DNA of 38,470 nucleotides from Bacteroidaceae bacterium. GTDB lineage: Bacteria > Bacteroidota > Bacteroidia > Bacteroidales > Bacteroidaceae. The stretch is taken from contig JAKSLT010000019.1 in assembly GCA_024401055.1 (NCBI GenBank), positions 1 to 38,470 on the forward strand, given 5' to 3'. The position numbers and the translations under genes were made by a program. Positions 9,152 through 16,670 of this stretch are shown piece after piece. Numbering within the stretch: position 1 is the stretch's first letter; each line of letters begins with the position of its first letter. Under the pieces are notes generated by a model that ran no database searches, had not been told where the DNA came from, and saw only the letters and a program-made list of their open reading frames with translations.

Positions 9152-9703
9152 TTACTTTTCTCTTACCACCACACCGGTGATGTCGGTGAACCGCACGCAG
9201 TCCGCGCCTTCTTCTCCAAATATGAGGCGAAGTTCCGTGATTGCTATGCGGTTGGTGGTGGCTTTTATCTCTCCTATCTTTATTTGCTTGATGGCCTTTG
9301 TCTTTCCGTCGATGGCCAGGCTCCCCGAGGGTGTGGTGAAGCCTCTCATCTCGGTGAGGAAGGTGCCTTCCGGCCCGGGCGTCAGCTTGAGGTCGGCGAT
9401 GGTGACGTTGGTCATTGTCTGCGAGTCGTCGTTTGTGGAGAAGCCTTCGATAAAGAGGTCGGCCACGTCGCCGCGTGCCGTGATGATGAGGTTGGGCACG
9501 TAGGGTATCTTGTAGTTCTGGTTGAAGTATGACTCATTGCCGAGGAACCCTACTTGCAGGCCGCCTTTCGTTCTGTAAGTGTAGGAGTCGTGCATGCCAA
9601 ACAGGCCCGGGTCGATGACGATGTCTTCCTTGCAGCCTGTGAGGGACAGCGTGCCGATGCAGAGCGTGAGTATCAGCAGGAGGTGGGAAAGTCTGTGTGT
9701 CAT
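9152..9703 (-). CDS. Putative lipoprotein, second of a pair
   Basis: A 183-residue protein with a lipoprotein signal (hydrophobic LLLILTLCIGTLSL, then lipobox LTGC, Cys24). The rest is beta-rich, with repeated hydrophobic-alternating strands such as VTIADLKLTPGP, LAIDGKTK and IAITELRLIFG. This resembles the calycin-like small lipoproteins common in Bacteroidales, but the family is not firmly recognised. Its ATG overlaps the stop of the upstream lipoprotein gene by one base, so the two are translationally coupled. Both proteins show the order: lipobox, 'CxED', central strands, and a C-terminal 'DCVRFTDITG' / 'DYCVYFSNFNG' segment. They are therefore probably distant paralogs acting together at the cell envelope (inference). 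Confidence 0.75.
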   Translation of the reverse strand: MTHRLSHLLLILTLCIGTLSLTGCKEDIVIDPGLFGMHDSYTYRTKGGLQVGFLGNESYFNQNYKIPYVPNLIITARGDVADLFIEGFSTNDDSQTMTNVTIADLKLTPGPEGTFLTEMRGFTTPSGSLAIDGKTKAIKQIKIGEIKATTNRIAITELRLIFGEEGADCVRFTDITGVVVREK

Positions 9704-10305
9704 TATTGCTTCTTGGTTTGGGCGCTCAGGGTGCCGTTGAAGTTGGAGAAGTAAACGCAGTAGTCCATGTTGGCGCCGAAGTAGATGTAGATGCCCTTGG
9801 CACTGATGGCGTTGTCGTTCACAAGCACGGCATCGAGATAGGCCGTTTCGGCCTCGAACGTCTTGCCGCCCACGGTGATGCTGCCCTGAATGCCGGAGTT
9901 GTCGCCGAGGTCGAGGGAGATGGCCGTTTCGCTGTAGGCCGTCATGGCAAGGTTGGAGAGGACGATGTCAGTCATGTCTGCGGTGCCGTTTCCTTCGGGA
10001 AGCTGCAAGGCGGGCATGGTGATGGTAGCCGTGGAGCCGATGCTGCTGGTGGTGAGGGGCAGGGTGGCCGTCATCTCGTAGTTCTTGCCGAAGTTATAGG
10101 AATTGTTGGCTGCATTGGCGAGGGTGCCGGAGCACACATAGCCGGTGCACTCGTAGGTGGTCGTGCTGCCGTTGCCGCCGAGGAACTGGCCCATAAGCTC
10201 AGAAAGGACGCTCATCCAATCGATGTCCTCAGAGCAACTTGTGAAGGAGAAGGGAGTGCAGGCCAGCATCATGATGGCGAGCATTTTGGTGAAGTATTTT
10301 TTCAT
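9703..10305 (-). CDS. Putative lipoprotein, first of a pair
   Basis: A 200-residue protein with signal MKKYFTKMLAIMMLACTPFSFTSC and a lipobox ending FTSC, followed by SED, which fits an envelope lipoprotein. The mature part is threonine/serine-rich and beta-rich, with a C-terminal 'AKGIYIYFGANMDYCVYFSN' stretch matching the pattern of the downstream partner. No enzyme motif is seen. A well-formed promoter lies upstream (10357-10387), so this is the first gene of a two-gene operon with 9152-9703. Function unknown; a calycin or lipocalin-like fold is possible. Confidence 0.75.
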   Translation of the reverse strand: MKKYFTKMLAIMMLACTPFSFTSCSEDIDWMSVLSELMGQFLGGNGSTTTYECTGYVCSGTLANAANNSYNFGKNYEMTATLPLTTSSIGSTATITMPALQLPEGNGTADMTDIVLSNLAMTAYSETAISLDLGDNSGIQGSITVGGKTFEAETAYLDAVLVNDNAISAKGIYIYFGANMDYCVYFSNFNGTLSAQTKKQ

Positions 10306-10356
10306 TATATTATATATTTATTGGGTTGTCTTCTTTGCGTGAATAATGTCCGCGTG

Positions 10357-10387
10357 CAAAGTTACGAAAAAAGGCGCGGGAGGCAAA
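10357..10387 (-). promoter_or_regulatory. Bacteroidota promoter for the lipoprotein operon
   Basis: On the minus strand the -7 box TAACTTTG (10357-10364) and a -33 TTTG (10384-10387) are separated by 19 bp, matching the phylum's TTTG/TAnnTTTG consensus. The gene starts ~50 bp downstream at 10305. Confidence 0.7.
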
Positions 10388-10408
10388 GGAAAAAAGCATT
10401 TTTCTATT

Positions 10409-12505
10409 TTATTTCGTGGTTTCGTCCTCCGTTTCCGCTTTGCGGGCCTCCGTTTTCACATCAAGAGTTTCCGTTTCCTCATAGAGAGCCTCCGTTTTCT
10501 CATTAAGAGTTTCCGCTTCCTCTCCCGATGTCTCCATATTGGGTTTTGCGCAGCGCTCATAGAGGGCTTTGTAGAAGCGGTGGCGGGTGAGGGTGGCGGA
10601 GTCGCCGATGAGGATGAGCTTCATCCGGGCACGCGTCATCGCCACGTTCATGCGGCGCAGGTCGGAGAGGAAACCTATCTGTCCGCTCCCGTTGGCGCGC
10701 ACCAGACTGACGCACACCACGTCGCGCTCCTGACCCTGGAAGGCGTCCACGGTGTTCACGGTGATGCTCTTGCGGATGGGGCGCAGCACCTCGTCGTGCT
10801 TGATGACGTGGCGCAGCAACTGCACCTGTGCGCGGTAGGGCGAGATGATGCCGAAGTCCACGCGCTCGTCCCTTATCCGCTCCATGCCGAGCCGCTGGCA
10901 GTAGTCGCGCAGCGCCTGCAGCGTCAGAGCGGCCTCCTCGCGGTTTACGCGCCCGAAGTTGGTGCCTACGAATTCCTCCTCGCTGGCGCAGTCCAGCCAC
11001 ACCAGAGGCTCGTCCATCAGCGAGAGGAGGGAGCGGTGGCGCACCTCCTCGGCGGCCGTCAGGCGGCCGTCGTAGAACCACTCCGAGGAGAAGCGCATCA
11101 GCGTTTCGTTCATTCGGTATTGCACGTTGAGCATCATGACGGCCTCGGGGTGGCGCGCCACAATCTGCTCCATCAGTGTGCGCCCCAATCCCTGGCGCAT
11201 GGCTTCGTAGCACTTGATGGTGGGCGGCAACTGCTGATGGTCGCCGGCCAGGATGACGCGGTCGGCCTTCTGGAGGGCTATCCAGCAGGCGGCCTCCAGG
11301 GCCTGTGCAGCCTCGTCGATGAATAAGGTGTGGAAGCGCTGCCCCATAAGCACGGGGTTGGCGCTGCCGGCCAGCGTGCAGGCCACCACGCGGCAGCCGT
11401 CGAAGAGTGCCGTGCGGATGCGCAGTTCCAGTTCGTCGGCCCGCTCACGCAGGCGTGCCACCTTCTGATGGTAGCCCTCCGAACGGCTCTTGCGGGGCTG
11501 CGAGCGCAGCTGGCGCAGCGTGCGGCGTATCTGCCAGAGCTGCGGGTAGTCGGGGTGGGCTTCAAAGCGCCGCTCGTAGGTGTTGGCAAGCATCTCGTCG
11601 GTCACGCGGGTGGGGTTTCCCACGCGCAGCACCTGTATGCCGCGGTCGGCCAGTTGCTGACTTATCCAGTCAACTGCCGTATTGCTCTGGGCGCACACCA
11701 TGACCTGCACTTCGCGGCGCAGCACCTCGTCGATGGCCTCCACCAGCGTGGTGGTCTTGCCCGTGCCGGGAGGGCCGTGCACCACCATCACGTCCTTCGC
11801 CCGCAGCACCTGCCTCACGGCTTCCTGCTGCGAGGCGTTCAGCCACGGCAGCGATACGGGCTGGGCGGGCGCGGAGGCCCACCGGACGGGCTGTCCGCCG
11901 TGGAAGATGTCGCGCAGTTCGGCCAGTCGCCCGTCCTTGACGGCGATGACCTTGCGCAGGGCCTCGAACATAAGCTGGTAGGTGGTCTCATCGAAATGCA
12001 GTTGCACGCCGGGCCGCTCCAGGGCCTGCAGTTCGGCCAGCGCCTTTTCACTTGGCAGTTGCACCACCATGCGGGCGCCGCCGGCCAGCTTCGCGTCGGC
12101 CTCCACGTAGCTCACGGTGCCCACAAAGTTGAGGTAATGCAGGCCGCCGCTCATGTCCTCCTGGAAGAAGCATACCTGGCGTCCGTATTCGAAACAGTGC
12201 TCGTCTTCCGTGTCCTCCGTGCGCAGGATTTCCACCACGAGGCGGTCCAGCGAGTTGTAGTACGACCGGCCCACGGCCACGGGATGCCACGCCTCGCCGC
12301 GCTTCACCTTGCGGGCGATGCCCTGCAGCTCGGTGGCGCGACGGAACTCGGCCTTCTCGTGCTCGTATTCCAGGCGGAGGAGAGAGAGCTGGGCGGAAAG
12401 GTTCAGTTCATGCCTCTTCCCGCTGCCGGCAGACGCCGAAGCCGCGCCTCCCCTATTGGGGAGAGGGAGATTCTGGGATGAGGGTGGGGTATGAGGTGCG
12501 GACAT
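10409..12505 (-). CDS. UPF1/SMUBP2-like superfamily 1 DNA/RNA helicase
   Basis: A 698-residue protein with the domain order of IGHMBP2/UPF1-like helicases. An N-terminal beta-barrel region is followed by Walker A HGPPGTGKTTT (near residue 245), motif II DEAAQ (near residue 396), the NVQYRMNETLM segment, and near the C-terminus VNTVDAFQGQERDVVCVS and NVAMTRARMKLILIGD (motifs V-VI). It should unwind nucleic acid using ATP; the cellular role is unknown. The ATG at 12505 was chosen; an upstream GTG at 12571 would add 22 residues. The N-terminus contains a proline-rich stretch (PPSSQNLPLPNRGG) coded by a GC-rich hairpin repeat (12428-12478). The last ~35 residues are a degenerate acidic repeat (EKTEALYEETETLDVKTEA), so both ends look decorated. 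It follows GH92 on the same strand. Confidence 0.85.
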   Translation of the reverse strand: MSAPHTPPSSQNLPLPNRGGAASASAGSGKRHELNLSAQLSLLRLEYEHEKAEFRRATELQGIARKVKRGEAWHPVAVGRSYYNSLDRLVVEILRTEDTEDEHCFEYGRQVCFFQEDMSGGLHYLNFVGTVSYVEADAKLAGGARMVVQLPSEKALAELQALERPGVQLHFDETTYQLMFEALRKVIAVKDGRLAELRDIFHGGQPVRWASAPAQPVSLPWLNASQQEAVRQVLRAKDVMVVHGPPGTGKTTTLVEAIDEVLRREVQVMVCAQSNTAVDWISQQLADRGIQVLRVGNPTRVTDEMLANTYERRFEAHPDYPQLWQIRRTLRQLRSQPRKSRSEGYHQKVARLRERADELELRIRTALFDGCRVVACTLAGSANPVLMGQRFHTLFIDEAAQALEAACWIALQKADRVILAGDHQQLPPTIKCYEAMRQGLGRTLMEQIVARHPEAVMMLNVQYRMNETLMRFSSEWFYDGRLTAAEEVRHRSLLSLMDEPLVWLDCASEEEFVGTNFGRVNREEAALTLQALRDYCQRLGMERIRDERVDFGIISPYRAQVQLLRHVIKHDEVLRPIRKSITVNTVDAFQGQERDVVCVSLVRANGSGQIGFLSDLRRMNVAMTRARMKLILIGDSATLTRHRFYKALYERCAKPNMETSGEEAETLNEKTEALYEETETLDVKTEARKAETEDETTK
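12428..12478. repeat. GC-rich hairpin repeat inside the helicase 5' end
   Basis: Contains the 'cctccccta-ttggggagagg' hairpin core of the dispersed GC-rich family, here translated in frame as part of the helicase N-terminus. Confidence 0.65.
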
Positions 12506-12624
12506 GGGGATATTAGCGGAGGAGAGGTTGTTCCTTTTTCCCTTTCTGTTGTCGTGCCACCCGGGTGACACGATTTATAAAAGGGCGCTGGGGAATAGCA
12601 AAGCGGGCGGCTGCGAAAATAATC

Positions 12625-14892
12625 TTATTGGAAAGAGAAGGAAAGGCTGCGCTCGCGCATGAGGTCGGCGTGGGAGATGCGGTAGGTCTTGAGCGCTTTC
12701 CCGCCGAGGAGTACGCGGCCTACGCGGTCGCTCTTTGCAGCGCCGGGGGCGGAGATTACGATGTCGCCGCCGGGAATGTGGAGCGTGGCCTTCTCGAAGA
12801 TGGGCGCCGTGAGGGTGTAGTAGGGCTGGCCGGGGCAGTCGGGGTAGAGGCCGAGCATGGAGAATACGGCCCAGGCCGACATCGTGCCGGTGTCGTCGTT
12901 GCCGGGGATGCCGTCGGGGGCGTTGCGGAAATGCTTGCGGAGGAGTTCGCGGGTGAGCTTCTGGGTGCGCCAGGCCTCATCCGTCCAGCGTGAGAAGAGG
13001 TAGGGGTAGGCTATGTCGGGTTCGTTGGCGGGGTCGTAGAAACCCTGGTCGAAGACGCTCTGGAGGCGGTCCACGAACTTCTTCTTACCGCCCATCAGGC
13101 GGCAGAGGCCGGGAATGTCGTGCGGCACGTAGAAGGTGTAGTTCCAGGCGTTGCCTTCGTGGAAGCCGGGTGAGGGCTCAAAGTTCTCGCCTTGCTTGGG
13201 ATTGAAGGGCGAAAGGAAGGAGCCGTCGGGCAGGAGGGGACGCAGCGTGCCGTATTCGGGACTGTAGTAGTGCTTGTAGCCGAGGGAACGGGCGCGGAAG
13301 AGGCGGGCGTCGTCCTTCTTGCCGAGGGCTTCGGCGAGGTCGGCGAGGGCCGCGTCGGCCACGTAGTATTCGAGGGCGTGGCTCACGCTGTTGTCGTACT
13401 GCTCCAGGAGCGGGCAGTAGCCGAGGCGCATGTAGTCGTCGTTGTCGGGGCGCAGGGGGTTGTCCTTGCCGGGCGTGACGGCCCCCTTGCGCATGGCGGC
13501 GTAGGCCTCCTCGATGTCGAAGGAGCGAAGGCCCTTCAGCCATGAGTCCACGAAGACGGGGATGGCGGGGTCGCCCTCCATCGTGAAGGTCTCGCGGCCG
13601 TAGAGCTCCCACTTGGGCAGCCAGCCGCTCTCGCGGTACATCTGGAGCATGGACTGGAGCATCTGCACCTGACGGTCGGGCCAGAGAAGGGTGAAAAGCT
13701 GGTGTGTGCAGCGGTAGGTGTCCCAGAGGGAGAAAACGGTGAAGTGAGCCCCCCTCTTATCCCCCTTAAAGGGGGAAGATGCGTTAGCCTTTTGGGAGAG
13801 GTTCCCCACGCCTTCGCTCTCCATAAGGGGGTATTCGCCGTTGACGTCGTTGAGGATGTTGGGGTGGATGAGCGTGTGGTAGAGGGCGGTGTAGAAGACG
13901 GTGCGCTCGTCGGGCGTGCCGCCCTCAATCTCAATGGTGGAGAGCGCCTTCTGCCATTTGTCGTGAGCCTGACTGCGAAGGGCGTCGAAGGTGGCGGAGG
14001 CGGGCTGCTCGGTGTCAAGGTTGAGGCGCGCGTTGGCTACGCTCACGAAACTTACGCCTATGCTTACCTCCACCTGCTCGCCGGCCTGGAGGTCGTAGTT
14101 CCAGTAGGCGCCGATGTCGTCGCCGGCCAGGTCGCGGCGGTAGCCGTCGTAGAGCTTGTAGCGGCCGGCCTCGGGGTTCCATTCCTTCTCCACGCCGTAG
14201 GCGTCGCGCTGATGCTTCCAGAAACCGCGGGAGGCGGGAGAGCGGTTCACGCGCACGACATAATAAATAGGGTAATACGCGCGCGGGGAGTTGTAACAGA
14301 AGTTGCCGAGCATCTTCTGGCCCTCAATCTCCGTGTCGCTGACGTAGCGCACCCAGGCGCCGCTCTCGTTGGTGAGGCCCTCGCCCAGATTGAGGAGGAT
14401 GTGGCCGGTGCCGGAGGGGAAAGTGAAGCGTGCGCGGGAGGTGCGCTCGGTGGCCGTCACCTCGGTGGTGATGCCGTACTTGGTGAGGCGGTTGGTGTAG
14501 TAGCCGGGGTGAGCCTCCTCGGCGGTGTAGGTGGAGCCGTAGTTGTGGTAGTCCACGTCGAGAGCGCCGCTCGTGGGCATAAGAAGGAGGGAGGCGAGGT
14601 CGGGACAGCCCACGCCGGAAAGGTTCACGTGGGAGTAGCCGGTGAAGTAAGAATTAGTGTTGTCATAGGGCGTACTCCACCATCGGGCATCCTTGTCGTA
14701 ATGGTTCAGGTCGCTGCCCATCACGTTGAAAGGCGTGGCCGACATCATGCCCTGCGGCACTACGGCACCGGGATTGCACGTGCCGAAATTCGTCGTGCCG
14801 ATAAAGGGATTCACAAGGGTTGTAGGGTCGAAGGCATAGGCCGCGGCACAACCCAAAAGGAAGGAAACGAGGAGGGAGAGGGTGTTTTTCAT
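12625..14892 (-). CDS. GH92 exo-alpha-mannosidase (probably alpha-1,2)
   Basis: A 755-residue secreted enzyme (signal MKNTLSLLVSFLLGCAAAYA). GH92 hallmarks: NPFIGTTNFG near the N-terminus, PGAVVPQGMM, GYSHVNLSGVGC, FTVFSLWDTYR, HEGNAWNYTFYVPHD with the likely catalytic acid E579, and GNDDTGTMSAWAVFSMLGLYP with the general-base aspartates D666/D667. GH92 enzymes are calcium-dependent inverting exo-mannosidases that trim alpha-linked mannose from N-glycans or yeast mannan, usually in the periplasm. Linkage specificity cannot be read here. Just before FTVFSLWDTYR there is an unusual SSPFKGDKRG segment coded by the hairpin repeat at 13749-13777. A -7 box lies just upstream (14916-14923), and the helicase follows on the same strand. 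Confidence 0.93.
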   Translation of the reverse strand: MKNTLSLLVSFLLGCAAAYAFDPTTLVNPFIGTTNFGTCNPGAVVPQGMMSATPFNVMGSDLNHYDKDARWWSTPYDNTNSYFTGYSHVNLSGVGCPDLASLLLMPTSGALDVDYHNYGSTYTAEEAHPGYYTNRLTKYGITTEVTATERTSRARFTFPSGTGHILLNLGEGLTNESGAWVRYVSDTEIEGQKMLGNFCYNSPRAYYPIYYVVRVNRSPASRGFWKHQRDAYGVEKEWNPEAGRYKLYDGYRRDLAGDDIGAYWNYDLQAGEQVEVSIGVSFVSVANARLNLDTEQPASATFDALRSQAHDKWQKALSTIEIEGGTPDERTVFYTALYHTLIHPNILNDVNGEYPLMESEGVGNLSQKANASSPFKGDKRGAHFTVFSLWDTYRCTHQLFTLLWPDRQVQMLQSMLQMYRESGWLPKWELYGRETFTMEGDPAIPVFVDSWLKGLRSFDIEEAYAAMRKGAVTPGKDNPLRPDNDDYMRLGYCPLLEQYDNSVSHALEYYVADAALADLAEALGKKDDARLFRARSLGYKHYYSPEYGTLRPLLPDGSFLSPFNPKQGENFEPSPGFHEGNAWNYTFYVPHDIPGLCRLMGGKKKFVDRLQSVFDQGFYDPANEPDIAYPYLFSRWTDEAWRTQKLTRELLRKHFRNAPDGIPGNDDTGTMSAWAVFSMLGLYPDCPGQPYYTLTAPIFEKATLHIPGGDIVISAPGAAKSDRVGRVLLGGKALKTYRISHADLMRERSLSFSFQ
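13749..13777. repeat. GC-rich hairpin repeat inside the GH92 gene
   Basis: The core 'cccccttaaaggggg' is an inverted repeat, here read in frame as part of SSPFKGDKRG within GH92. Confidence 0.6.
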
Positions 14893-14915
14893 CTGTTTAT
14901 GTACGTTTTTCGGCG

Positions 14916-14923
14916 CAAAGTTA
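14916..14923 (-). promoter_or_regulatory. -7 promoter element for GH92
   Basis: Minus-strand TAACTTTG (TAnnTTTG consensus) about 24 bp upstream of the GH92 ATG. No clear -33 TTTG at the expected distance. Confidence 0.5.
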
Positions 14924-15030
14924 CAAATAAGCGAGCGAAAAACACAGGAATCTGGCAGTTTTCTATGCTTTTCCGGACAAAAGAAGCTAAAAAGCGTGTC
15001 GGAAGTTACGAATAATTGCCGAATAATTCG

Positions 15031-15038
15031 TATATTTG
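15031..15038 (+). promoter_or_regulatory. -7 promoter element of the original fur gene
   Basis: TATATTTG fits TAnnTTTG and ends 4 bp before the original ATG at 15043, so transcription would start almost at the start codon. After the cassette insertion this promoter would read into the DUF3791/DUF3990 genes. No good -33 box is seen. Confidence 0.45.
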
Positions 15039-15042
15039 CAGC

Positions 15043-15102
15043 ATGAAATCAGAGGTAGATGCCCGTTTAGAGGCTCACGGCATCCGTCCCACGGCTGTTT
15101 GA
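15043..15102 (+). pseudogene. Severed 5' end of the fur/zur gene
   Basis: ATG plus 18 codons (MKSEVDARLEAHGIRPTAV) and an immediate TGA. Residues DARLEAHGIRPTA correspond to SARLEAHGIRPTA of the complete Fur protein at 16029-16496. Bases 15060-15095 are identical to 16055-16090. This looks like the original start of fur, cut off by the cassette at 15096-16054. Confidence 0.8.
15060..15095 (+). repeat. 36-bp direct repeat, left copy (fur coding sequence)
   Basis: Identical over 36 bp to 16055-16090. It begins tgcccgtttagaggctcacg and encodes ARLEAHGIRPT in fur frame. Confidence 0.9.
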
Positions 15103-15134
15103 CGTCGTAAAATCACAACAAAAAAACAACATGT

Positions 15135-15347
15135 ATGAGTAAGGCGCAGCTTGACTTTGTGACATATTGCATAGGCAACTTAGCCGAAAGGCTGGAGGTC
15201 TCACAACGCGATGTTTTCAACAGACTGAAGACATCGGGAATACTCTTGACTTATCTAATACCAGGGTATGAAGTGCTGCACACCTTCAGTAAAGAATATC
15301 TTATGAATGATATTCTGGAATACATGAGAGAGAAAGGAGTGGCGTAG
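15135..15347 (+). CDS. DUF3791-like small protein (first partner)
   Basis: A 70-residue protein (MSKAQLDFVTYCIGNLAERL...). Helical, with the DUF3791 pattern: a short N-terminal helix with FVxYCI, then 'LAERLEVSQRDVFNRLKTSGILLTYL', then a Y-x-x-LHT segment and 'YLMNDILEYMREKG'. DUF3791 proteins are small, often lie beside DUF3990 genes, and are plausible antitoxins or chaperone-like partners (inference from neighbourhood). The stop at 15345-15347 is followed one base later by the DUF3990-like start, so the two are tightly coupled. The leader between the fur fragment and this ATG is only ~30 bp and A-rich. Confidence 0.8.
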   Translation: MSKAQLDFVTYCIGNLAERLEVSQRDVFNRLKTSGILLTYLIPGYEVLHTFSKEYLMNDILEYMREKGVA

Positions 15348-15348
15348 T

Positions 15349-15825
15349 ATGATGCAGGTATTTCACACTTCACCCCTACGGATAGAAAAGCCTCAGGTAA
15401 ATTTCTCGCGAGATTATCTGGATTTCGGCAAGGGATTTTACCTCACGACATTGAGGCAGCAGGCCGTTAGTTATGGCGCACGCTTCAAACTGCGTGGGAA
15501 GCCGGCAGTGCTGAATTGCTACATCCTCAATGAAGACCTGCTGGCAACATGCAGGACAAAGGAGTTTGTGAGGTATGATGGAGAATGGTTGGACTTTGTG
15601 CTGGCTTGCCGGACGGGGAAAGACCAGTCCGACTGGGACGTTGTGCTTGGCCCCATTGCCGATGATAAGGTATTTAGGACACTTGACCTTTATTTTTCAG
15701 GAGAAATGTCAAGAGAAGAAGCATTGCGGCAACTCAATCCCATGCTACCTAACAATCAGATTTGCATTCGCCGTCAGGAAGTGCTTGACAAAGCCCTTTG
15801 TTATACGCAATCGGAGATATTGTGA
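15349..15825 (+). CDS. DUF3990-like protein, candidate ADP-ribosyltransferase-fold toxin
   Basis: A 158-residue protein with DUF3990 features: FHTSPLRIEKPQ near the N-terminus, the hallmark LDFGKGFYLTT (residues ~25-35) followed by QQA, then DWDVVLGPIADDKVFRTL, and near the end PNNQICIRRQEVLDKAL. DUF3990 has been linked to the ADP-ribosyltransferase superfamily; if so, the N-terminal His and the GFYLT Tyr would help bind NAD. That assignment is from family knowledge and was not tested here. Placed between two small DUF3791-like genes, it reads as the toxin of a three-gene toxin-antitoxin module. Start is ATGATG (15349 or 15352). The stop is followed one base later by the third gene's ATG. Confidence 0.75.
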   Translation: MMQVFHTSPLRIEKPQVNFSRDYLDFGKGFYLTTLRQQAVSYGARFKLRGKPAVLNCYILNEDLLATCRTKEFVRYDGEWLDFVLACRTGKDQSDWDVVLGPIADDKVFRTLDLYFSGEMSREEALRQLNPMLPNNQICIRRQEVLDKALCYTQSEIL

Positions 15826-15826
15826 T

Positions 15827-16048
15827 ATGAATTTAGGAAAACGCACGATACTTCAAATGAAATATGCCCGCATCATAGAGGCCATGGCTCAAATGATGGG
15901 GACGGACAACATTACTGCGATGGACATCTTCTATAATTCGGAGACCATGCAGTTGATAAACGACGGCGTGGCCGACTTGCACTGCCGCAGCGACCTCTAT
16001 CTGGCAGAAGAGGTTATTCGAGAGTACCATGCAAATGATGGAAAGTAA
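15827..16048 (+). CDS. DUF3791-like small protein (second partner), overlaps the rebuilt fur start
   Basis: A 73-residue protein beginning MNLGKRTILQMKYARIIEAM. It has a helical pattern (ITAMDIFYNSETMQLINDGVADLHCRSDLYLAEEVIREY) resembling DUF3791 proteins and typical third genes of DUF3990 modules. Its ATG lies one base after the DUF3990-like stop. Its last 20 bases overlap the first ATG of the rebuilt fur frame (16029), or 14 and 11 bases with the ATGs at 16035 and 16038. fur is now probably translationally coupled to this cassette gene. Whether both small proteins are needed to neutralise the DUF3990 protein is unknown. Confidence 0.75.
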   Translation: MNLGKRTILQMKYARIIEAMAQMMGTDNITAMDIFYNSETMQLINDGVADLHCRSDLYLAEEVIREYHANDGK

Positions 16049-16496
16049 CTTGTCTGCCCGTTTAGAGGCTCACGGCATCCGTCCCACGGCCATTCGGCAG
16101 CTTGTGTTGGGCACTTTCGGGCCCGACGACCGCGCCTATTCGCTCTCCGAGTTGGAGGCGAAATTGGGGACGGTAGATAAGAGCACCTTGTTCCGCACGC
16201 TGACGCTGCTCTGGGAGAAAGGTCTGCTCCACAGCATTGAGGACAGTCAGGGTCTGACGCGCTATGCTCTCTGTGCCGACGACTGCCACTGCCACGACCA
16301 GCACAACGGTCTCGTCGACCTGCATCCGCACTTCGAGTGTGAGCGTTGCAAGAAGGTGTGGTGCCTCAAGGCAGACCCCTTGCCCGCCGTGGCTCTGCCC
16401 GAGGGCTTCCATCAGCACTCCGCCTCCTACGTGGTGAAGGGGTTGTGCCCGAAGTGTGGAAGCCTCACCCCGTCAAAGCTGCCTACGGCACTTTGA
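16029..16496 (+). CDS. Fur-family (Fur/Zur-like) metal-responsive repressor, rebuilt after cassette insertion
   Basis: A 155-residue Fur-family regulator: winged-helix part (LEAHGIRPTAIRQLVLGTF, LSELEAKLGTVDKSTLFRTLTLLWEKGLL), then a His/Cys-rich metal region (CADDCHCHDQHNG, HPHFECERCKKVWCL) and a structural CxxC pair (CPKC). It should dimerise and repress metal-uptake genes; which metal is uncertain. The N-terminus now comes from cassette DNA (MQMMESNLS), whereas the cut-off original start is at 15043. Three ATGs (16029, 16035, 16038) are possible. The last ~10 residues (LTPSKLPTAL) and the stop are coded by a GC-rich hairpin repeat, so the C-terminus has also been replaced. Expression may now depend on the cassette genes. 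Confidence 0.85.
   Translation: MQMMESNLSARLEAHGIRPTAIRQLVLGTFGPDDRAYSLSELEAKLGTVDKSTLFRTLTLLWEKGLLHSIEDSQGLTRYALCADDCHCHDQHNGLVDLHPHFECERCKKVWCLKADPLPAVALPEGFHQHSASYVVKGLCPKCGSLTPSKLPTAL
16055..16090 (+). repeat. 36-bp direct repeat, right copy (fur coding sequence)
   Basis: Identical to 15060-15095. It marks the right edge of the DUF3990 cassette and begins the conserved part of fur. Confidence 0.9.
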
Positions 16497-16664
16497 CACC
16501 CCTCCCCCATAGGGAGGGGGATATACCCTAAAGGTTCAAAACCTCACGACCTCATAACCCTATAACATCATAATCTCCCAGTTTTCCGACCTATAGAGGA
16601 ATCTTCCCCTCCCTATGGGGGAGGGGTGGCGCGGTGCGAAGCAGCCGCGACGGGGTGGGGCTCT
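16463..16664. repeat. Two inverted copies of the GC-rich hairpin repeat between fur and recR
   Basis: One copy (about 16463-16532) overlaps the fur 3' end and the other (about 16590-16664) ends just before recR. Both contain the core 'cccctcccccatagggaggg' or its inverse. Second stems differ between copies but stay paired: gtcaaag/ctttgac around GCC-TAC-GGC, and gcgcgg/ccgcg around TGC-gaa-GCA. No gene lies between them; the spacer holds short tracts of 'cataacctc' type. Confidence 0.85.
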
Positions 16665-16670
16665 CTCTTT

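Larger units (their letters stand above)
15060..16090 (+). mobile_element. 995-bp toxin-antitoxin-like cassette inserted in fur, with 36-bp direct repeats
   Basis: Two identical 36-bp copies of fur coding sequence (15060-15095 and 16055-16090) lie 995 bp apart and bracket three small genes (DUF3791-like, DUF3990-like, DUF3791-like). The right-hand copy is fused to new upstream sequence that supplies start codons, so fur is rebuilt as a full-length frame. No integrase, transposase or terminal inverted repeat lies in the cassette. Insertion by site-specific recombination at the fur 5' end, with the recombinase provided elsewhere, is the simplest reading; a large target duplication is the alternative. 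Confidence 0.7.

Noticed and set aside
16626-16670. Upstream 15-residue N-terminal extension of RecR
   Set aside because: The extension is translated hairpin repeat; RecR homologs begin at or near [14 protein letters not shown].
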